The notes: generated by a model not told the origin, from the sequence alone. 30,072 nt of DNA from an uncultured Sutterella sp. (GCA_905198475.1 CAJKCQ010000027.1:1-30072), one strand, 5' to 3'; counted from the stretch's first letter, positions 16,059 to 24,422 are shown. Numbers and translations are program-made.

Positions 16059-16273
16059 TCAAGGAGGTCGCCCGACGATCTGTTTTGAAGGATGAGGCCG
16101 GATCGGCCGAAAGGCGCAAAGGGGAAACCCTCGGAATCCGCCGAGCGCTATTCCATACAGGAACAATGAATCGAAGAACTGCCTTCCGTTCTCAAAACAT
16201 TTCTTCAGGCCCATCACCGCGTTGGCGCGTCCATACCGCGTGGAGACGGCAAAGGGTCTTCCCCTAGCGCCCA
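16059..16273 (-). CDS. Doubtful 71-residue open reading frame
   Basis: From an ATG at 16273 the frame encodes 71 residues with an aromatic-rich middle (CFENGRQFFDSLFLYGIALGGFRGF) and a basic C-terminal tail. No family is recognised and no clear ribosome binding site precedes it. It lies in a lower-GC stretch upstream of the molybdoenzyme operon and points toward it. It may be a remnant of a former gene or a chance frame. The surrounding 15893-16583 interval otherwise contains only the leader hairpin, the palindrome at 16305 and the -10-like element at 16435. Confidence 0.25.
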
Positions 16274-16304
16274 TGCGTGATGCATGAACAATATGGATTA
16301 ATTG

Positions 16305-16319
16305 ATAGGCGTCGCCTAT
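16305..16319. promoter_or_regulatory. 15-bp palindrome between the molybdoenzyme operon and ppaC
   Basis: ATAGGCG-T-CGCCTAT is a perfect 7-bp inverted repeat around one base, in an AT-rich stretch. It could be an operator for either divergent unit. It is not an FNR box. Confidence 0.35.
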
Positions 16320-16434
16320 TGATTGCGTCGGCACGCCCACAGGAGCTCGGAAAAAGCAGGCGCTGCGCCCTCGGGCGGACCCCAACCCGGTGCGGCGCTC
16401 TGCCGGCGCCCGCCCCGGGGCCGCCCGCATCACA

Positions 16435-16440
16435 TAGAAT
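16435..16440 (+). promoter_or_regulatory. TAGAAT -10-like element upstream of ppaC
   Basis: CATAGAATG lies 144 bases upstream of the ppaC ATG. No -35 match is evident. It is listed because the same motif precedes several other genes here. Confidence 0.35.
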
Positions 16441-16583
16441 GTCGGGCATTGCGAAATTCCCTGCCGCTTCGGACGACTTCCGACGGCTTCGGGCGGCCCG
16501 GCCGGCGCGTGCGCGCGGGCGGCGCCCGGGGCGGTCCGCCCTCCGGGCAAGCGGCGCAAAACACACACGAAGGCATTCACCCC

Positions 16584-17504
16584 ATGTCCGCCATCATCCT
16601 CGGTCACAAGAATCCCGACACCGACAGCATCGTCGCCGCCATCGCCTGCGCCGACCTCTATCAGAAGCGCGGCCTCGACGTCGTCCCGGCCGCCCAGGGC
16701 AAGCCCGCCCCGGAAACGGCCTTCGTCCTCGAGCGCTTCGGCCTCAAGGCGCCTGAGGTCGTGACGTCGGTCGCCGGCCGCGACGTGTACATCGTCGACT
16801 ACTCCGACCTCAATCAGGCTCCGGACGACTTCGGCGACTGCACGCTCAAGGGCATCGTCGACCACCACAAGCTCGGCGACATGACCTCCTCCGCTCCGCT
16901 CGAGATCGTCGTGATGCCCGTGGGCTGCACGAACACGATCCTCAAGCGCATGTACGACTACCTCGGTTTCGCGCCCTCGAAGGAGATCGCCGGCGCCATG
17001 CTCTGCGCGATCCTCTCCGACACGGTGATCTTCAAGTCGCCCACGTGCACCCCGGCCGACCGTGCCGCCGCCGCCGAACTCGCCGTCATCGCCGGCGTCG
17101 AGGACGTCAAGGCCCTCGGCATGGAGCTCTTCACCGCCAAGTCCGCCGTCAAGGGCGTTGCGGCGCGCGACCTCATCATGCGCGACTTCAAGGACTTCAA
17201 CATGTCGGGCAGCAAGGTCGGCATCGGCCAGCTGGAGCTCGTTGACCTCGCGCTCCTCGAGGACCGCATCCCCGAGCTCGTCGAGGAGCTCGGCCGCATG
17301 AAGGCCGAGGGCCGCCACACCGCGATGCTCCTCCTCACGGACATCATGAAGGAGGGCTCCCTCCTGCTGATGGCCTCGGACGATCCCGCGAAGATCGCCG
17401 GCGCCTGGGGCAAGACCCTCGGCAGCGACAACATCTGGCTCGAAGGCGTCATGTCCCGCAAGAAGCAGGTCGTGCCGAACCTCGAGACCGCGTTCAAGGC
17501 CTAA
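16584..17504 (+). CDS. ppaC: Manganese-dependent inorganic pyrophosphatase (family II)
   Basis: The enzyme hydrolyses pyrophosphate to phosphate in the cytoplasm and pulls biosynthetic reactions forward. The 306-residue length is typical of family II enzymes without CBS domains. The DHH-type metal motifs are present: GHKNPDTDSIVAAI at residues 7-20, VDYSDLNQ near 74, and VDHHKLGD near 95. The C-terminal DHHA2 domain ends with the substrate-binding SRKKQVVP near residue 293. The ATG at 16584 fits the family start exactly. The gene is single and followed by two hairpins. Family II enzymes are more usual in Firmicutes and some delta-proteobacteria; most betaproteobacteria use family I. Confidence 0.95.
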   Translation: MSAIILGHKNPDTDSIVAAIACADLYQKRGLDVVPAAQGKPAPETAFVLERFGLKAPEVVTSVAGRDVYIVDYSDLNQAPDDFGDCTLKGIVDHHKLGDMTSSAPLEIVVMPVGCTNTILKRMYDYLGFAPSKEIAGAMLCAILSDTVIFKSPTCTPADRAAAAELAVIAGVEDVKALGMELFTAKSAVKGVAARDLIMRDFKDFNMSGSKVGIGQLELVDLALLEDRIPELVEELGRMKAEGRHTAMLLLTDIMKEGSLLLMASDDPAKIAGAWGKTLGSDNIWLEGVMSRKKQVVPNLETAFKA

Positions 17505-17524
17505 ATTTCCGGCTTGAAACGCAG

Positions 17525-17597
17525 CCCGTCGCGCCCTTCACATCAGGGCGACGGGAAAGGAAAAGCCCGTGCGGACCCAACGTCCGTGCGGGCTTTT
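17525..17597 (+). terminator. Two tandem hairpins after ppaC
   Basis: The first stem (17525-17537 with 17545-17555) is GC-rich without a T-run. The second (17561-17576 with 17582-17597) starts with AAAA and ends with TTTT and can work in both directions. The convergent dipeptidase gene stops at 17733, and 17598-17732 holds nothing else. Confidence 0.8.
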
Positions 17598-17732
17598 CTC
17601 ATGGTTCTCCGGCCTTCCGGCCTGGAGGGCGACGACCTTCGCCCGGGCGGACGCCGCCCCACGGGGCGGCCTCATTCGGGCGAAGGCGCCGAAGCCGGCC
17701 GGAAAGATCAGGACGGCGGAACGGGCGGGACG

Positions 17733-19586
17733 TCAGACGTCGGCGCCCTCGGTGCGCTTCTGCGCGCCCTTGTAGCCTTCCGTCTCGATCAGGACCGCAT
17801 CCATCGCCGACACGCGGTTCTTCGCGGCGTCGAACGTGTAGAGGTAGAGGTCGAAGACGGCGCCCGGGAGCGTGTAGACGGAGAGCGACTTCTGTTCGAA
17901 GGAGACGACGAGGTCCTTGAGGCCGTCGCCGTCCACGTCGCGCACTTCGCTCTTCACGGGCTTGGCGAGGTGGCTCAGAAGACCCTTCGTACCGATAGAG
18001 GCGCGTCCCACGCCCGCATAGGTGCGGCTGAGATCCACCTTCGCCGCGTCGAGCGTCTTGTCGGAATAGAGCACCACATCCACGGTCTGCGTGCTCTTCG
18101 GGTCGATCGAGTCGGCGAGGATCGCGATCTTGTGAGGCGCGGCCTTGGCGGTGTGGGCCGAGACCTTGGCCGCAGCCTCGAAGAAGGACGCGGCGTTGTA
18201 GTCGTGCAGGAATTCCGCGGCCTTCTCGTGTGAGACCTTGAGGAGCTCGGCGGCGCGGCGTTCGACTTCGGGCTGCGCGGCCGTCCAGTGCTTCTCAAGA
18301 CCGGCGATGAACTTCGAATTTTCCTTCAACTGGTCGCGCTGGTAGTCGAACGTGTTCGAAGCATGGACGAAGGTCCAGACGGGCCAGTCGGCCGACCACC
18401 CGAAGTGCTCGGGCTTGCCCTTGAAGTGCTCGGCCGTGGCGGTCTGCCAGTCGAGGAAGGCCGCGTCCTTGGCGGGCTTCGCGAGCGGATAGAAGGGCAC
18501 GTAGGGCGTCTCGCACGGGCGCGAGAGCGTGCGCCAGCCGGCCGTCAGGAGCGGGTCGGCGCGCAGCTGATAAACCACGGACTCGTGCGTAGTCGGGCGG
18601 CAGAGACCCAGGGCCTTGTAGTGGTACCAACCCGGATCCGCACCGATCTCCTTTTCGTGCGAGCGCAGGATGTCCTTCAGGTCCTCGACGCCGAACTTCT
18701 TCGTCGACTCGACGCTGTAGGGGAACTTTTCGGGATCGGTGATCCGGACGCCGAGGATCTTCTCCCAGGCGATCGAGTTGCGCGACTGGTTGTAGTCGGC
18801 CGCGCGGCGCTCGGGCGGCTGCACGGCGACGCGGTAGTTGAAGTCGTTGTAGACGCCCGGGGTCTTCGGCGTGTAGCGGCCGTTCTTGATGGCGCGCTCG
18901 ATCATGCCCGGCGCGACGATCACGTTCTCGGTGTCGGTCGCGTCGACCTTGTCCATCATGAAGTTGTTCGGGATGTAGACCACCTCGTTGTCCTTCACGC
19001 GGCGCGCCACCCAGGTGTTGCCCTGATGGATCGCGATCTGCCAGGCCTCCTTCGCGTCGGCGACCGTGTAGGTGCGGCCGTCCGCGAAGTAGCCGTACCT
19101 GCCGAGGAGGTCGATGGCGATGTTGATCGCGTCGCGCGCCGAAGCCGCGCGCTCGGCCATCAGGCGGCGGATGCCGTAGCCGATGCCGCCATCCTTGAGC
19201 GCCTGCCGGTCGTCGTCGTAGATGCCGGTGCAGGCGTTGGAGACGATCACGACGCCGTTTTCGTTGACGAAGCCGTCCGAGAAGGAAGCGCCCGTCGGGT
19301 CGAAGGTCTGCGACCAGTAGAAGCCGAAGGTCTTCTCGACCTGCGGAATCTTCGCCTTGCCGGGCTCGTACTCGATCATCTCGCCCTTCTGGTGCGTCGC
19401 GGGCGGGACCCAGAACTGGGCCGTGAGGATGCGCCCGCCGTTGTCCTCGTTGTGGCCGACGAGGATTTCGCCTGTCTTCGATGCGTCCTTGCCGACGATG
19501 ATGGTCGAGCAGGCGAGCGCGTCGAAGGAAAGAACCGCCGCGGCGGTGCAGAGCGCCATTGCGGAGAGCTTGAGCTTCAGATTCAT
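17733..19586 (-). CDS. Secreted dipeptidase, peptidase family C69
   Basis: This 617-residue enzyme belongs to the C69 (PepD-type) N-terminal-nucleophile hydrolases and should cleave dipeptides outside the cytoplasm. The signal peptide (AMALCTAAAVLSFDALA) ends right before CSTIIVGKDASKTG, so cleavage would expose the catalytic Cys at the mature N terminus. NEDNGG and DGFVNENGVVIVSNAC follow as expected. Near residue 570 a calcium-binding-like loop, VRDVDGDGLKDLVVSF, resembles FG-GAP/EF-hand repeats. The ATG at 19586 has AAGGAG nine bases upstream and sets the signal peptide correctly. It appears to be a single gene. Confidence 0.9.
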   Translation of the reverse strand: MNLKLKLSAMALCTAAAVLSFDALACSTIIVGKDASKTGEILVGHNEDNGGRILTAQFWVPPATHQKGEMIEYEPGKAKIPQVEKTFGFYWSQTFDPTGASFSDGFVNENGVVIVSNACTGIYDDDRQALKDGGIGYGIRRLMAERAASARDAINIAIDLLGRYGYFADGRTYTVADAKEAWQIAIHQGNTWVARRVKDNEVVYIPNNFMMDKVDATDTENVIVAPGMIERAIKNGRYTPKTPGVYNDFNYRVAVQPPERRAADYNQSRNSIAWEKILGVRITDPEKFPYSVESTKKFGVEDLKDILRSHEKEIGADPGWYHYKALGLCRPTTHESVVYQLRADPLLTAGWRTLSRPCETPYVPFYPLAKPAKDAAFLDWQTATAEHFKGKPEHFGWSADWPVWTFVHASNTFDYQRDQLKENSKFIAGLEKHWTAAQPEVERRAAELLKVSHEKAAEFLHDYNAASFFEAAAKVSAHTAKAAPHKIAILADSIDPKSTQTVDVVLYSDKTLDAAKVDLSRTYAGVGRASIGTKGLLSHLAKPVKSEVRDVDGDGLKDLVVSFEQKSLSVYTLPGAVFDLYLYTFDAAKNRVSAMDAVLIETEGYKGAQKRTEGADV

Positions 19587-19920
19587 AATCCGTACTCCTT
19601 TTGGGTGGTGGTGAAGCCGAAGGCGCCGGTCCGTCACCTGCGCTCAACAGTCCGACCACCTTTCCCGCTCGCAGAACCTGCAGGAACCTGCAAAAGGGAA
19701 AAGCGCCTCCGCCGAATGGAGACGCCTGCAGTCATCGAATTGAGCGCGGCGCGGACTACTTCGTGTATCCCGTACGCGCTTCGACCTTCTCCACTATAGC
19801 GCCCGGAGTCCGCGCCCCATCACGGTGCTTTCGACTACCTCTTTAGGGCGTTTAATCCAATTACTTAAGTGGATTCACTTACCTTGCTGCGGCATCGCAG
19901 CGAAGTCCGGACATGAAGAC

Positions 19921-19967
19921 GGCGGCTGCGGGAACGGGAGCTCACGCCCTCCGTTCCCGCAGCCGCC
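19921..19967. terminator. 17-bp perfect hairpin downstream of mscL
   Basis: GGCGGCTGCGGGAACGG (19921-19937) pairs perfectly with 19951-19967. It lies 80 bases past the mscL stop on the minus strand. No T-run follows, so it may act as an RNA-stabilising or Rho-assisted end. The interval 19587-20048 contains no gene; it also holds a direct repeat of GAACCTGCA near 19675 and a weak inverted repeat AATCCA/TGGATT at about 19855-19876. Confidence 0.6.
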
Positions 19968-20048
19968 TTCAGATGGCCGGGCGGGTTGGGCTCCACACAC
20001 CTGCCCCCGGATGGAAGTCCGGGCGAGGACGTGAAGCCTTGTTCGCCC

Positions 20049-20591
20049 TTATTCGGCATTCTTCTCCTGGCCGGCCTTCAGAAGGTCGCGGATCTCGCGC
20101 AGGAGCTTGAGCTCCTCCTCGCTCACGGGAGCGGGGGCGGGAGCGGGAGCAGGCGCCGGAGCGGGAGCAGGCTCGGCCGCCTTCTTCTTCTCCTCCTCCT
20201 TCGCGTGCGACATCAGGCGGTCGGCCTCCGCGGCGATGCGGGCGCGGGCGGTGACCACGATCTTGATGAGCCAGAAGACGGCGAAGGCGAGGAGCAGGAA
20301 CTGCACGACCGCCGTGAGGAAGGCGCCGTAGCCGAAAACCGTGGCGCCCGCCTTGGTGAGGGCCTCATAGGTCTGCGGACCCGTGTAGCCCGCCGGAGCG
20401 TCCTTGAGGACGACGAAGAGGTTCGTGAAGTCCGGACGGCCGACGAGCACGCCGAGGATCGGGTTGATGATGTCCTTCACGAGGCTGTCCACGATCTTCG
20501 AGAACGCGGCGCCGATGATCACGGCGACGGCGAGGTCAAGGACGTTGCCTTTCGAGATGAAGGCTTGAAATTCCCGGAAGAACTTGCGCAT
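20049..20591 (-). CDS. mscL: Large-conductance mechanosensitive channel
   Basis: MscL is a pentameric inner-membrane channel that opens under membrane tension and releases solutes during osmotic downshock. The 180-residue protein starts with MRKFFREFQAFISKGNVLDLAVAVIIG, the conserved N-terminal helix and TM1. TM2 is FLTAVVQFLLLAFAVFWLIKIV near residues 90-115. The cytoplasmic end carries EELKLLREIRDLL, the usual helical bundle. Between them lies an unusual Ala-Pro repeat (about 16 residues), which makes the protein longer than the usual 135-150. AGGAG precedes the ATG on the minus strand. The gene appears to be transcribed alone. Confidence 0.95.
   Translation of the reverse strand: MRKFFREFQAFISKGNVLDLAVAVIIGAAFSKIVDSLVKDIINPILGVLVGRPDFTNLFVVLKDAPAGYTGPQTYEALTKAGATVFGYGAFLTAVVQFLLLAFAVFWLIKIVVTARARIAAEADRLMSHAKEEEKKKAAEPAPAPAPAPAPAPAPVSEEELKLLREIRDLLKAGQEKNAE
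20126..20172. repeat. Imperfect repeat encoding the Ala-Pro linker of MscL
   Basis: Repeated GGAGCG/GGAGCA-like hexamers encode alternating Ala and Pro. Changes come in multiples of six bases, so copy number could vary without breaking the frame. Confidence 0.6.
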
Positions 20592-20640
20592 TTCGGGATT
20601 GACTCCTCTTAGTTTCTTTATTGCGTGTTGCGGGCTTGAT

Positions 20641-20682
20641 GCGCCGCGCCTTCGGCCTTGAGGGCGGACGAAGGCGCGGCGC
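20641..20682. terminator. GC-rich hairpin between mscL and the AlkD-like gene
   Basis: GCGCCGCGCCTTC (20641-20653) pairs perfectly with 20670-20682. It lies just past the stop codon at 20691 of the AlkD-like gene on the minus strand. There is no T-run. Confidence 0.5.
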
Positions 20683-20690
20683 CGTGGATC

Positions 20691-21542
20691 TTATTTTCCT
20701 CCAAACCGCCCGGAACCGTGCGCCTGAAGCGGCGCGCCCGAGCGTGAGCGGACCGCCACTGCCCGCGCAGGCGCTTCATCCGCCCTCCGGGGCGCCCGGG
20801 CGAGCGCCTCCCGCATCGCCTGCGAGAGGCGGTCCTTCTGCGCCTTCGTGAAGCGCAGCGACTCACGCACCTTCCGAGCCGTCCGTCGCGCCGTGGCGGC
20901 GTCCATCACGCCCGAGACGGTCGCCCGGAGAGAAGCCGCTTCGCTCTCCTCCCACCCGTCCACGAAGCATTCGGCGAGCATCCAGGCGAGCCCCATCGAG
21001 ACGTAGTACGACCGCCTGGCCGCGGTGAGGACGCGGGGCGCGAGCGCCGCCGCAAGGGACGCCCGAACGGCGGGACGCCGCGCGAAGTTGCAGAGGAGAA
21101 GGACGAGCCCAAGGCGGATCGACCAGTCGTCGTCCGCGTTGAGAAGCCGCCCGATCCAGGCGCGCGCGGCCGCTTCGTTCTCCTTCATGTCGGGGAAGAC
21201 CGACCCCAGGAGGTCGCAGGTCGCCCAGTTGTCGATGAGGCGGATGAGCCCATCGGCGCGGGCGACGCGCTCCGTGAACTCAAGGCCGGGCTCCGTCGCG
21301 ACGACGAGCCCCGCAGCCATCACGACCTCCTGAGGAAGCGCCCGGGGCGCGGCGCACACCTCGCGAAGAAGCGCCCTGCCGTCGCCGCGGCGCACCACGC
21401 CGGCGGCGGCCCTGCGCACGTCCACCTTCGGCACGCCGATGCGGTTCTTGACGCCCGGCATCATCTTCCCTTGGGTGTCGTAACTTCGCGGACGGGCGGC
21501 GTGGATGAGTTCAAGATGGAGGGCGTCGAGGATCGCGGGCAT
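20691..21542 (-). CDS. DNA alkylation repair family protein (AlkD-like)
   Basis: The 283-residue protein resembles the small HEAT-repeat DNA alkylation repair proteins that remove alkylated bases. The family pattern is visible in order: YDTQGKMMPGVKNRIGVPKVDVRR near residues 20-45, IDNWATCDLL near 120, WSIRLGLVLLLCNF near 155, and YYVSMGLAWMLAECFVDGW near 190. A helical ARKVRESLRFTKAQKDRLSQAM segment then closes the repeat. The last 40 residues are Ala/Arg-rich and not conserved. The ATG at 21542 fits the family N terminus; longer readings overlap the next gene's promoter region. It is divergent from the nucleoside-recognition gene. The catalytic residues were not verified. Confidence 0.82.
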   Translation of the reverse strand: MPAILDALHLELIHAARPRSYDTQGKMMPGVKNRIGVPKVDVRRAAAGVVRRGDGRALLREVCAAPRALPQEVVMAAGLVVATEPGLEFTERVARADGLIRLIDNWATCDLLGSVFPDMKENEAAARAWIGRLLNADDDWSIRLGLVLLLCNFARRPAVRASLAAALAPRVLTAARRSYYVSMGLAWMLAECFVDGWEESEAASLRATVSGVMDAATARRTARKVRESLRFTKAQKDRLSQAMREALARAPRRADEAPARAVAVRSRSGAPLQAHGSGRFGGK

Positions 21543-21662
21543 AGCGGAGGCTCCTGATGATGGGAGATGGAGGGACGAGATGCCCGAGCATAACCGGAGG
21601 CCGGCCGCTGCACGCGCCGCCACCCCCGAAATCCCGCATGCGCGCACCGCGGACCTCATAGG

Positions 21663-21668
21663 TAGAAT
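21663..21668 (+). promoter_or_regulatory. TAGAAT -10-like element
   Basis: GGTAGAATG lies 80 bases upstream of the nucleoside-recognition gene. No clear -35 box was found. Confidence 0.4.
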
Positions 21669-21742
21669 GTGCAGCACCGTCCCGACGGCATCCCCTGCGT
21701 CTGCAGCCGAGGCGGCCTCACTCAAACGACCAGATCAAAATC

Positions 21743-22465
21743 ATGACTACCGAAACCCCTCTTCCGGCAACCGCGCCGGCTGCCGCGCCGAAGAAAAAGC
21801 CCGGCATCGTCGCCTACATCTCCTTCTTCCTCGCCTGCGCCTTCTTCTCGGGCACGCTCATCACGGACCAATGGTGGGGCATCTTCGACTACACCGTGCT
21901 GCTCGGCGACTTCGGCAGCCTCGTCTCCAAGGTGACGAACAACGGCGGTGAGATTGTCACGCAGATGGCGAACTTCCGCGGCAAGGGCGGTTCGGGCGCG
22001 ATCGACGGCTTCATGTTCGCGCTCGCCCTGGTGCCGACCATCATGTTCGCGACGGCCATGATCGCGATCTTCGAGCACTACGGCGCGCTCGACGCGGCCG
22101 AGCGCATGCTCAACCCGATCCTGCGCCCGCTCATGGGCCTGCCGGGCACGTGCTCGCTCGCCATCATCGCGTCGCTGCAGTCCACCGACGCGGGCGCTGT
22201 CCTCACGCGCACGCTCAAGGACTCCGGTGAAATCACCGAGAACGAGACCTACATCTTCTCGGCCTTTCAGATGACGGCCGACGCGGCGATCGGCAACTTC
22301 CTCGCCACCGGCATCGTCTTCTTCTCGCTGCGCGCAGCGGACGGCTCGCTCGTGGTGCCCACCACGATCGGCGTCTGCCTCGGCGTGATTCTCCTCGGCA
22401 AGGTCTTCGCCGCCAACGTGATGCGCCTCCTCCTGATCCGCAGCAGCCGCAAGGCCGCGGCCTGA
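21743..22465 (+). CDS. Nucleoside-recognition (Gate) domain membrane protein
   Basis: This 240-residue integral membrane protein carries the nucleoside-recognition/Gate domain seen in SpmA/SpmB and YjiG/YjiH-type proteins, which are thought to move or sense a small metabolite. After a Pro/Ala-rich cytoplasmic N terminus there are about five to six hydrophobic helices (YISFFLACAFFSGTLI; FMFALALVPTIMFATAMIAIF; FLATGIVFFSLRA). The conserved central segment LMGLPGTCSLAIIASLQSTDAGAVLTRTL is typical. In many genomes such proteins work in pairs; no partner is next to this one. A terminator follows at 22495, so it is probably monocistronic. The substrate is unknown. Confidence 0.8.
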   Translation: MTTETPLPATAPAAAPKKKPGIVAYISFFLACAFFSGTLITDQWWGIFDYTVLLGDFGSLVSKVTNNGGEIVTQMANFRGKGGSGAIDGFMFALALVPTIMFATAMIAIFEHYGALDAAERMLNPILRPLMGLPGTCSLAIIASLQSTDAGAVLTRTLKDSGEITENETYIFSAFQMTADAAIGNFLATGIVFFSLRAADGSLVVPTTIGVCLGVILLGKVFAANVMRLLLIRSSRKAAA

Positions 22466-22494
22466 CGCTTAAGGGGCGCTCCCCCCGGACCCTG

Positions 22495-22550
22495 AAGCCG
22501 GTCGAAAGGACCCGCCGAATACGCGGGTTCCCCGACCGGCTTTCCTTTTG
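22495..22550 (+). terminator. Terminator after the nucleoside-recognition gene
   Basis: AGCCGGTCG pairs with CGACCGGCT around an inner hairpin (ACCCGC/GCGGGT) and is followed by TTTCCTTTT. It lies 30 bases past the stop codon. Confidence 0.75.
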
Positions 22551-22638
22551 CCTGAAGGCCGGGCGGCGCCGCGACGAACCCGAGTTGGGAAGGACCTCCG
22601 GGCGCCTGGAGAAGCGGGAGCCCATGGACGTTCCGCGG

Positions 22639-22644
22639 TAAAAT
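22639..22644 (+). promoter_or_regulatory. TAAAAT -10-like element of the EamA gene
   Basis: GGTAAAATC lies 74 bases before the ATG at 22718. It resembles the TAGAAT elements seen before other genes. The -35 is not clear. Confidence 0.35.
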
Positions 22645-22717
22645 CAAAGGATTACCGCCCGCACGCATTGGGATTGGATTTCCGACCGGGCGGAAGAACA
22701 CAACAAACAGGCACCGC

Positions 22718-23617
22718 ATGCGCACCTGGCCCTACCATCTCCTCGCCCTCTTCGTCGTCATCTGCTGGGGGCTCTCCTACGTCAGCACCAAGGTGCTCTA
22801 CGCCTACGGCATGGGCCCGTGGGCCGTCGTCGCGATGCGCGCGGTCCTCGCCTACGGGTTGCTGATCTTCCTCGCCCCGAGGAACCTCTACGCCGGAACG
22901 ATGCGCGCGGAGATCACGGTCGCGATCCTCGGCATCGTGAGCGTGCCGCTCTGCTTCGGGCTGCAGAACCAGGCGCTCGTCACCGCACAGGCCTCGACCA
23001 CCGCGGTCCTGGTCGCGATGGGACCGATTGCGACGGGGCTCCTCGCAATGGTGGCTCTGCGCACCTGGAAGATCCACTGGATGACGGTCCTCGGGCTGGT
23101 CGCCGCCTTCACGGGCGCGTTCCTGCTCTACTTCGACGCGGTGATCATGAATGAGATGGCCCTGAAGGGGTTCCTCCTCGGCATCGCCGCGGCCGTCGCC
23201 TACGCGCTCTATTCGCTCGTGCTGCGCGCACTCGCCGACCTGCATCCGCTCCTGGTGCTGCGCAAGGCGACGGGCTACGGCGTGATCTTCACGATGCCCT
23301 TCTTCCTCAACGAAGGCCCGACCGAAGCGGTCCTGATGACCGACCCGGTGGTGCTCGGGAACTTCCTCTTCCTCGCGCTCGTCGTGACCGCAATCGGCTA
23401 CTCCTGCTGGCAGCTCGCGGAGCGCCGCATCGGCTCGGCCTCGGCGCGCTTCTACCTCTTCCTCTGGCCGCTCGCCGCGATCGTCGCGGGCATCTCAATC
23501 CTCGACGAGACCTGGAGCTACATCGGCATCATGGGCGCCGGCATGATCCTCTGCGGCGTGATCTGCGCGCAGACGGGCCTCGCCCGCGTAGCCGTTGAAA
23601 TGGCGCGGCGCTATTGA
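22718..23617 (+). CDS. EamA-family (DMT) transporter
   Basis: The 299-residue protein has the ten-helix, two-repeat layout of the drug/metabolite transporter superfamily. The first repeat starts with YHLLALFVVICWGLSYVSTKVLY, and the second with GFLLGIAAAVAYALYSLVLR near residue 155. FYLFLWPLAAIVAGISILDETWS near residue 245 is the conserved end of the second repeat. It probably exports an amino acid or related metabolite across the inner membrane, but the substrate cannot be told. It is a single gene closed by a strong terminator and convergent with the oxidoreductase gene. Confidence 0.9.
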   Translation: MRTWPYHLLALFVVICWGLSYVSTKVLYAYGMGPWAVVAMRAVLAYGLLIFLAPRNLYAGTMRAEITVAILGIVSVPLCFGLQNQALVTAQASTTAVLVAMGPIATGLLAMVALRTWKIHWMTVLGLVAAFTGAFLLYFDAVIMNEMALKGFLLGIAAAVAYALYSLVLRALADLHPLLVLRKATGYGVIFTMPFFLNEGPTEAVLMTDPVVLGNFLFLALVVTAIGYSCWQLAERRIGSASARFYLFLWPLAAIVAGISILDETWSYIGIMGAGMILCGVICAQTGLARVAVEMARRY

Positions 23618-23682
23618 CCCGCCTCCTCTGCACCCCACCGACCTCTCTGTGAGGTCCGTAGGGCGGCCGAAAAGGACGCAGA

Positions 23683-23725
23683 AAGGGCCTTCCCGGAATA
23701 GTTTTCGCCGGGAAGGCCCTTCTTC
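23683..23725. terminator. Terminator between EamA and oxidoreductase genes
   Basis: AAGGGCCTTCCCGG (23683-23696) pairs perfectly with 23708-23721, followed by CTTC. Symmetry suggests it serves both convergent genes. Confidence 0.8.
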
Positions 23726-23792
23726 GTGGAGGAGCTGATGACGATGCCCTCAAAGGCGGTTCCGGAGAGAAGGAAGCGCCTCCGGGAGGCGC

Positions 23793-24422
23793 TCACCAGC
23801 GCACGGAGACGCGCTCGCCGACGTGGGAGCCCTCGGCGATGAGGTCCGCGACCGCCGCGGCATAGTCGGCGTAGCTCACGGCGCTCCTGCCCTCGGCGTC
23901 GGTCGAGAACTCCTCGCCCGCGAGGACGTAGTGACCCTTCTTCGGGCCGTCGGCTTCGAACTCTGCGGCGGGAGACACGCAGGTCCAGAGGACGTCCTTG
24001 CGCGCACGCAGGGCCGCCAACTGATCACGCTGCGCGCTCGCGAGCGGCCGGTACTCCGCCGGGAAGAACGACTGGTCGACGAGCTGCTGCGTGTGCGCGG
24101 GGTCGAGGTAGAGGCTCCCGGCGCCGCCCACGACGAGGAGCCGCGTCTTCGTGCCGTCAAGCAGGTCGGCGAAGTGAAGGACCGACTTCGTATGGAGCGG
24201 CAGATCCTCAGGAGCCCAGAAGCCGAGGGCGTCGACAACGGCGTCGAACCCGGCGAGATCGTCCTTCGTGAGCGCGAGAGCGTCCTTCACGAGGACGTGC
24301 TTCGCGGCGGTCTTGTTTTCACCGCGCACGACGGCGGTGACGTCCCAGCCGCGGCTCACGGCTTCATCAACGATGCGGCGCCCGGCGTTGCCGTTGGCGC
24401 CGATGACGGCGATTCGGGTCAT
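23793..24422 (-). CDS. NAD(P)H-binding oxidoreductase (atypical SDR)
   Basis: The 209-residue protein is an atypical short-chain dehydrogenase/NmrA-like enzyme of the YwnB/BVR-B-like type. It begins with the dinucleotide-binding motif VIGANGNAGRRIVDEAV at residues 5-21. Other family segments are FDAVVDALGFW near residue 65, LLVVGGAGSLYLDP near 105, and TCVSPAAEFEADGPKKG near 150. The substrate is unknown; many relatives respond to quinone or electrophile stress and are controlled by an HxlR or MarR regulator. The ATG at 24422 has AAGGAA six bases upstream. Two palindromes flank its promoter, but no regulator gene is next to it. Confidence 0.87.
   Translation of the reverse strand: MTRIAVIGANGNAGRRIVDEAVSRGWDVTAVVRGENKTAAKHVLVKDALALTKDDLAGFDAVVDALGFWAPEDLPLHTKSVLHFADLLDGTKTRLLVVGGAGSLYLDPAHTQQLVDQSFFPAEYRPLASAQRDQLAALRARKDVLWTCVSPAAEFEADGPKKGHYVLAGEEFSTDAEGRSAVSYADYAAAVADLIAEGSHVGERVSVRW

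Noticed and set aside
16296..16325. Possible FNR box before the molybdoenzyme operon
   Set aside because: TTGAT half sites are present, but the spacing and orientation do not fit TTGAT-N4-ATCAA.
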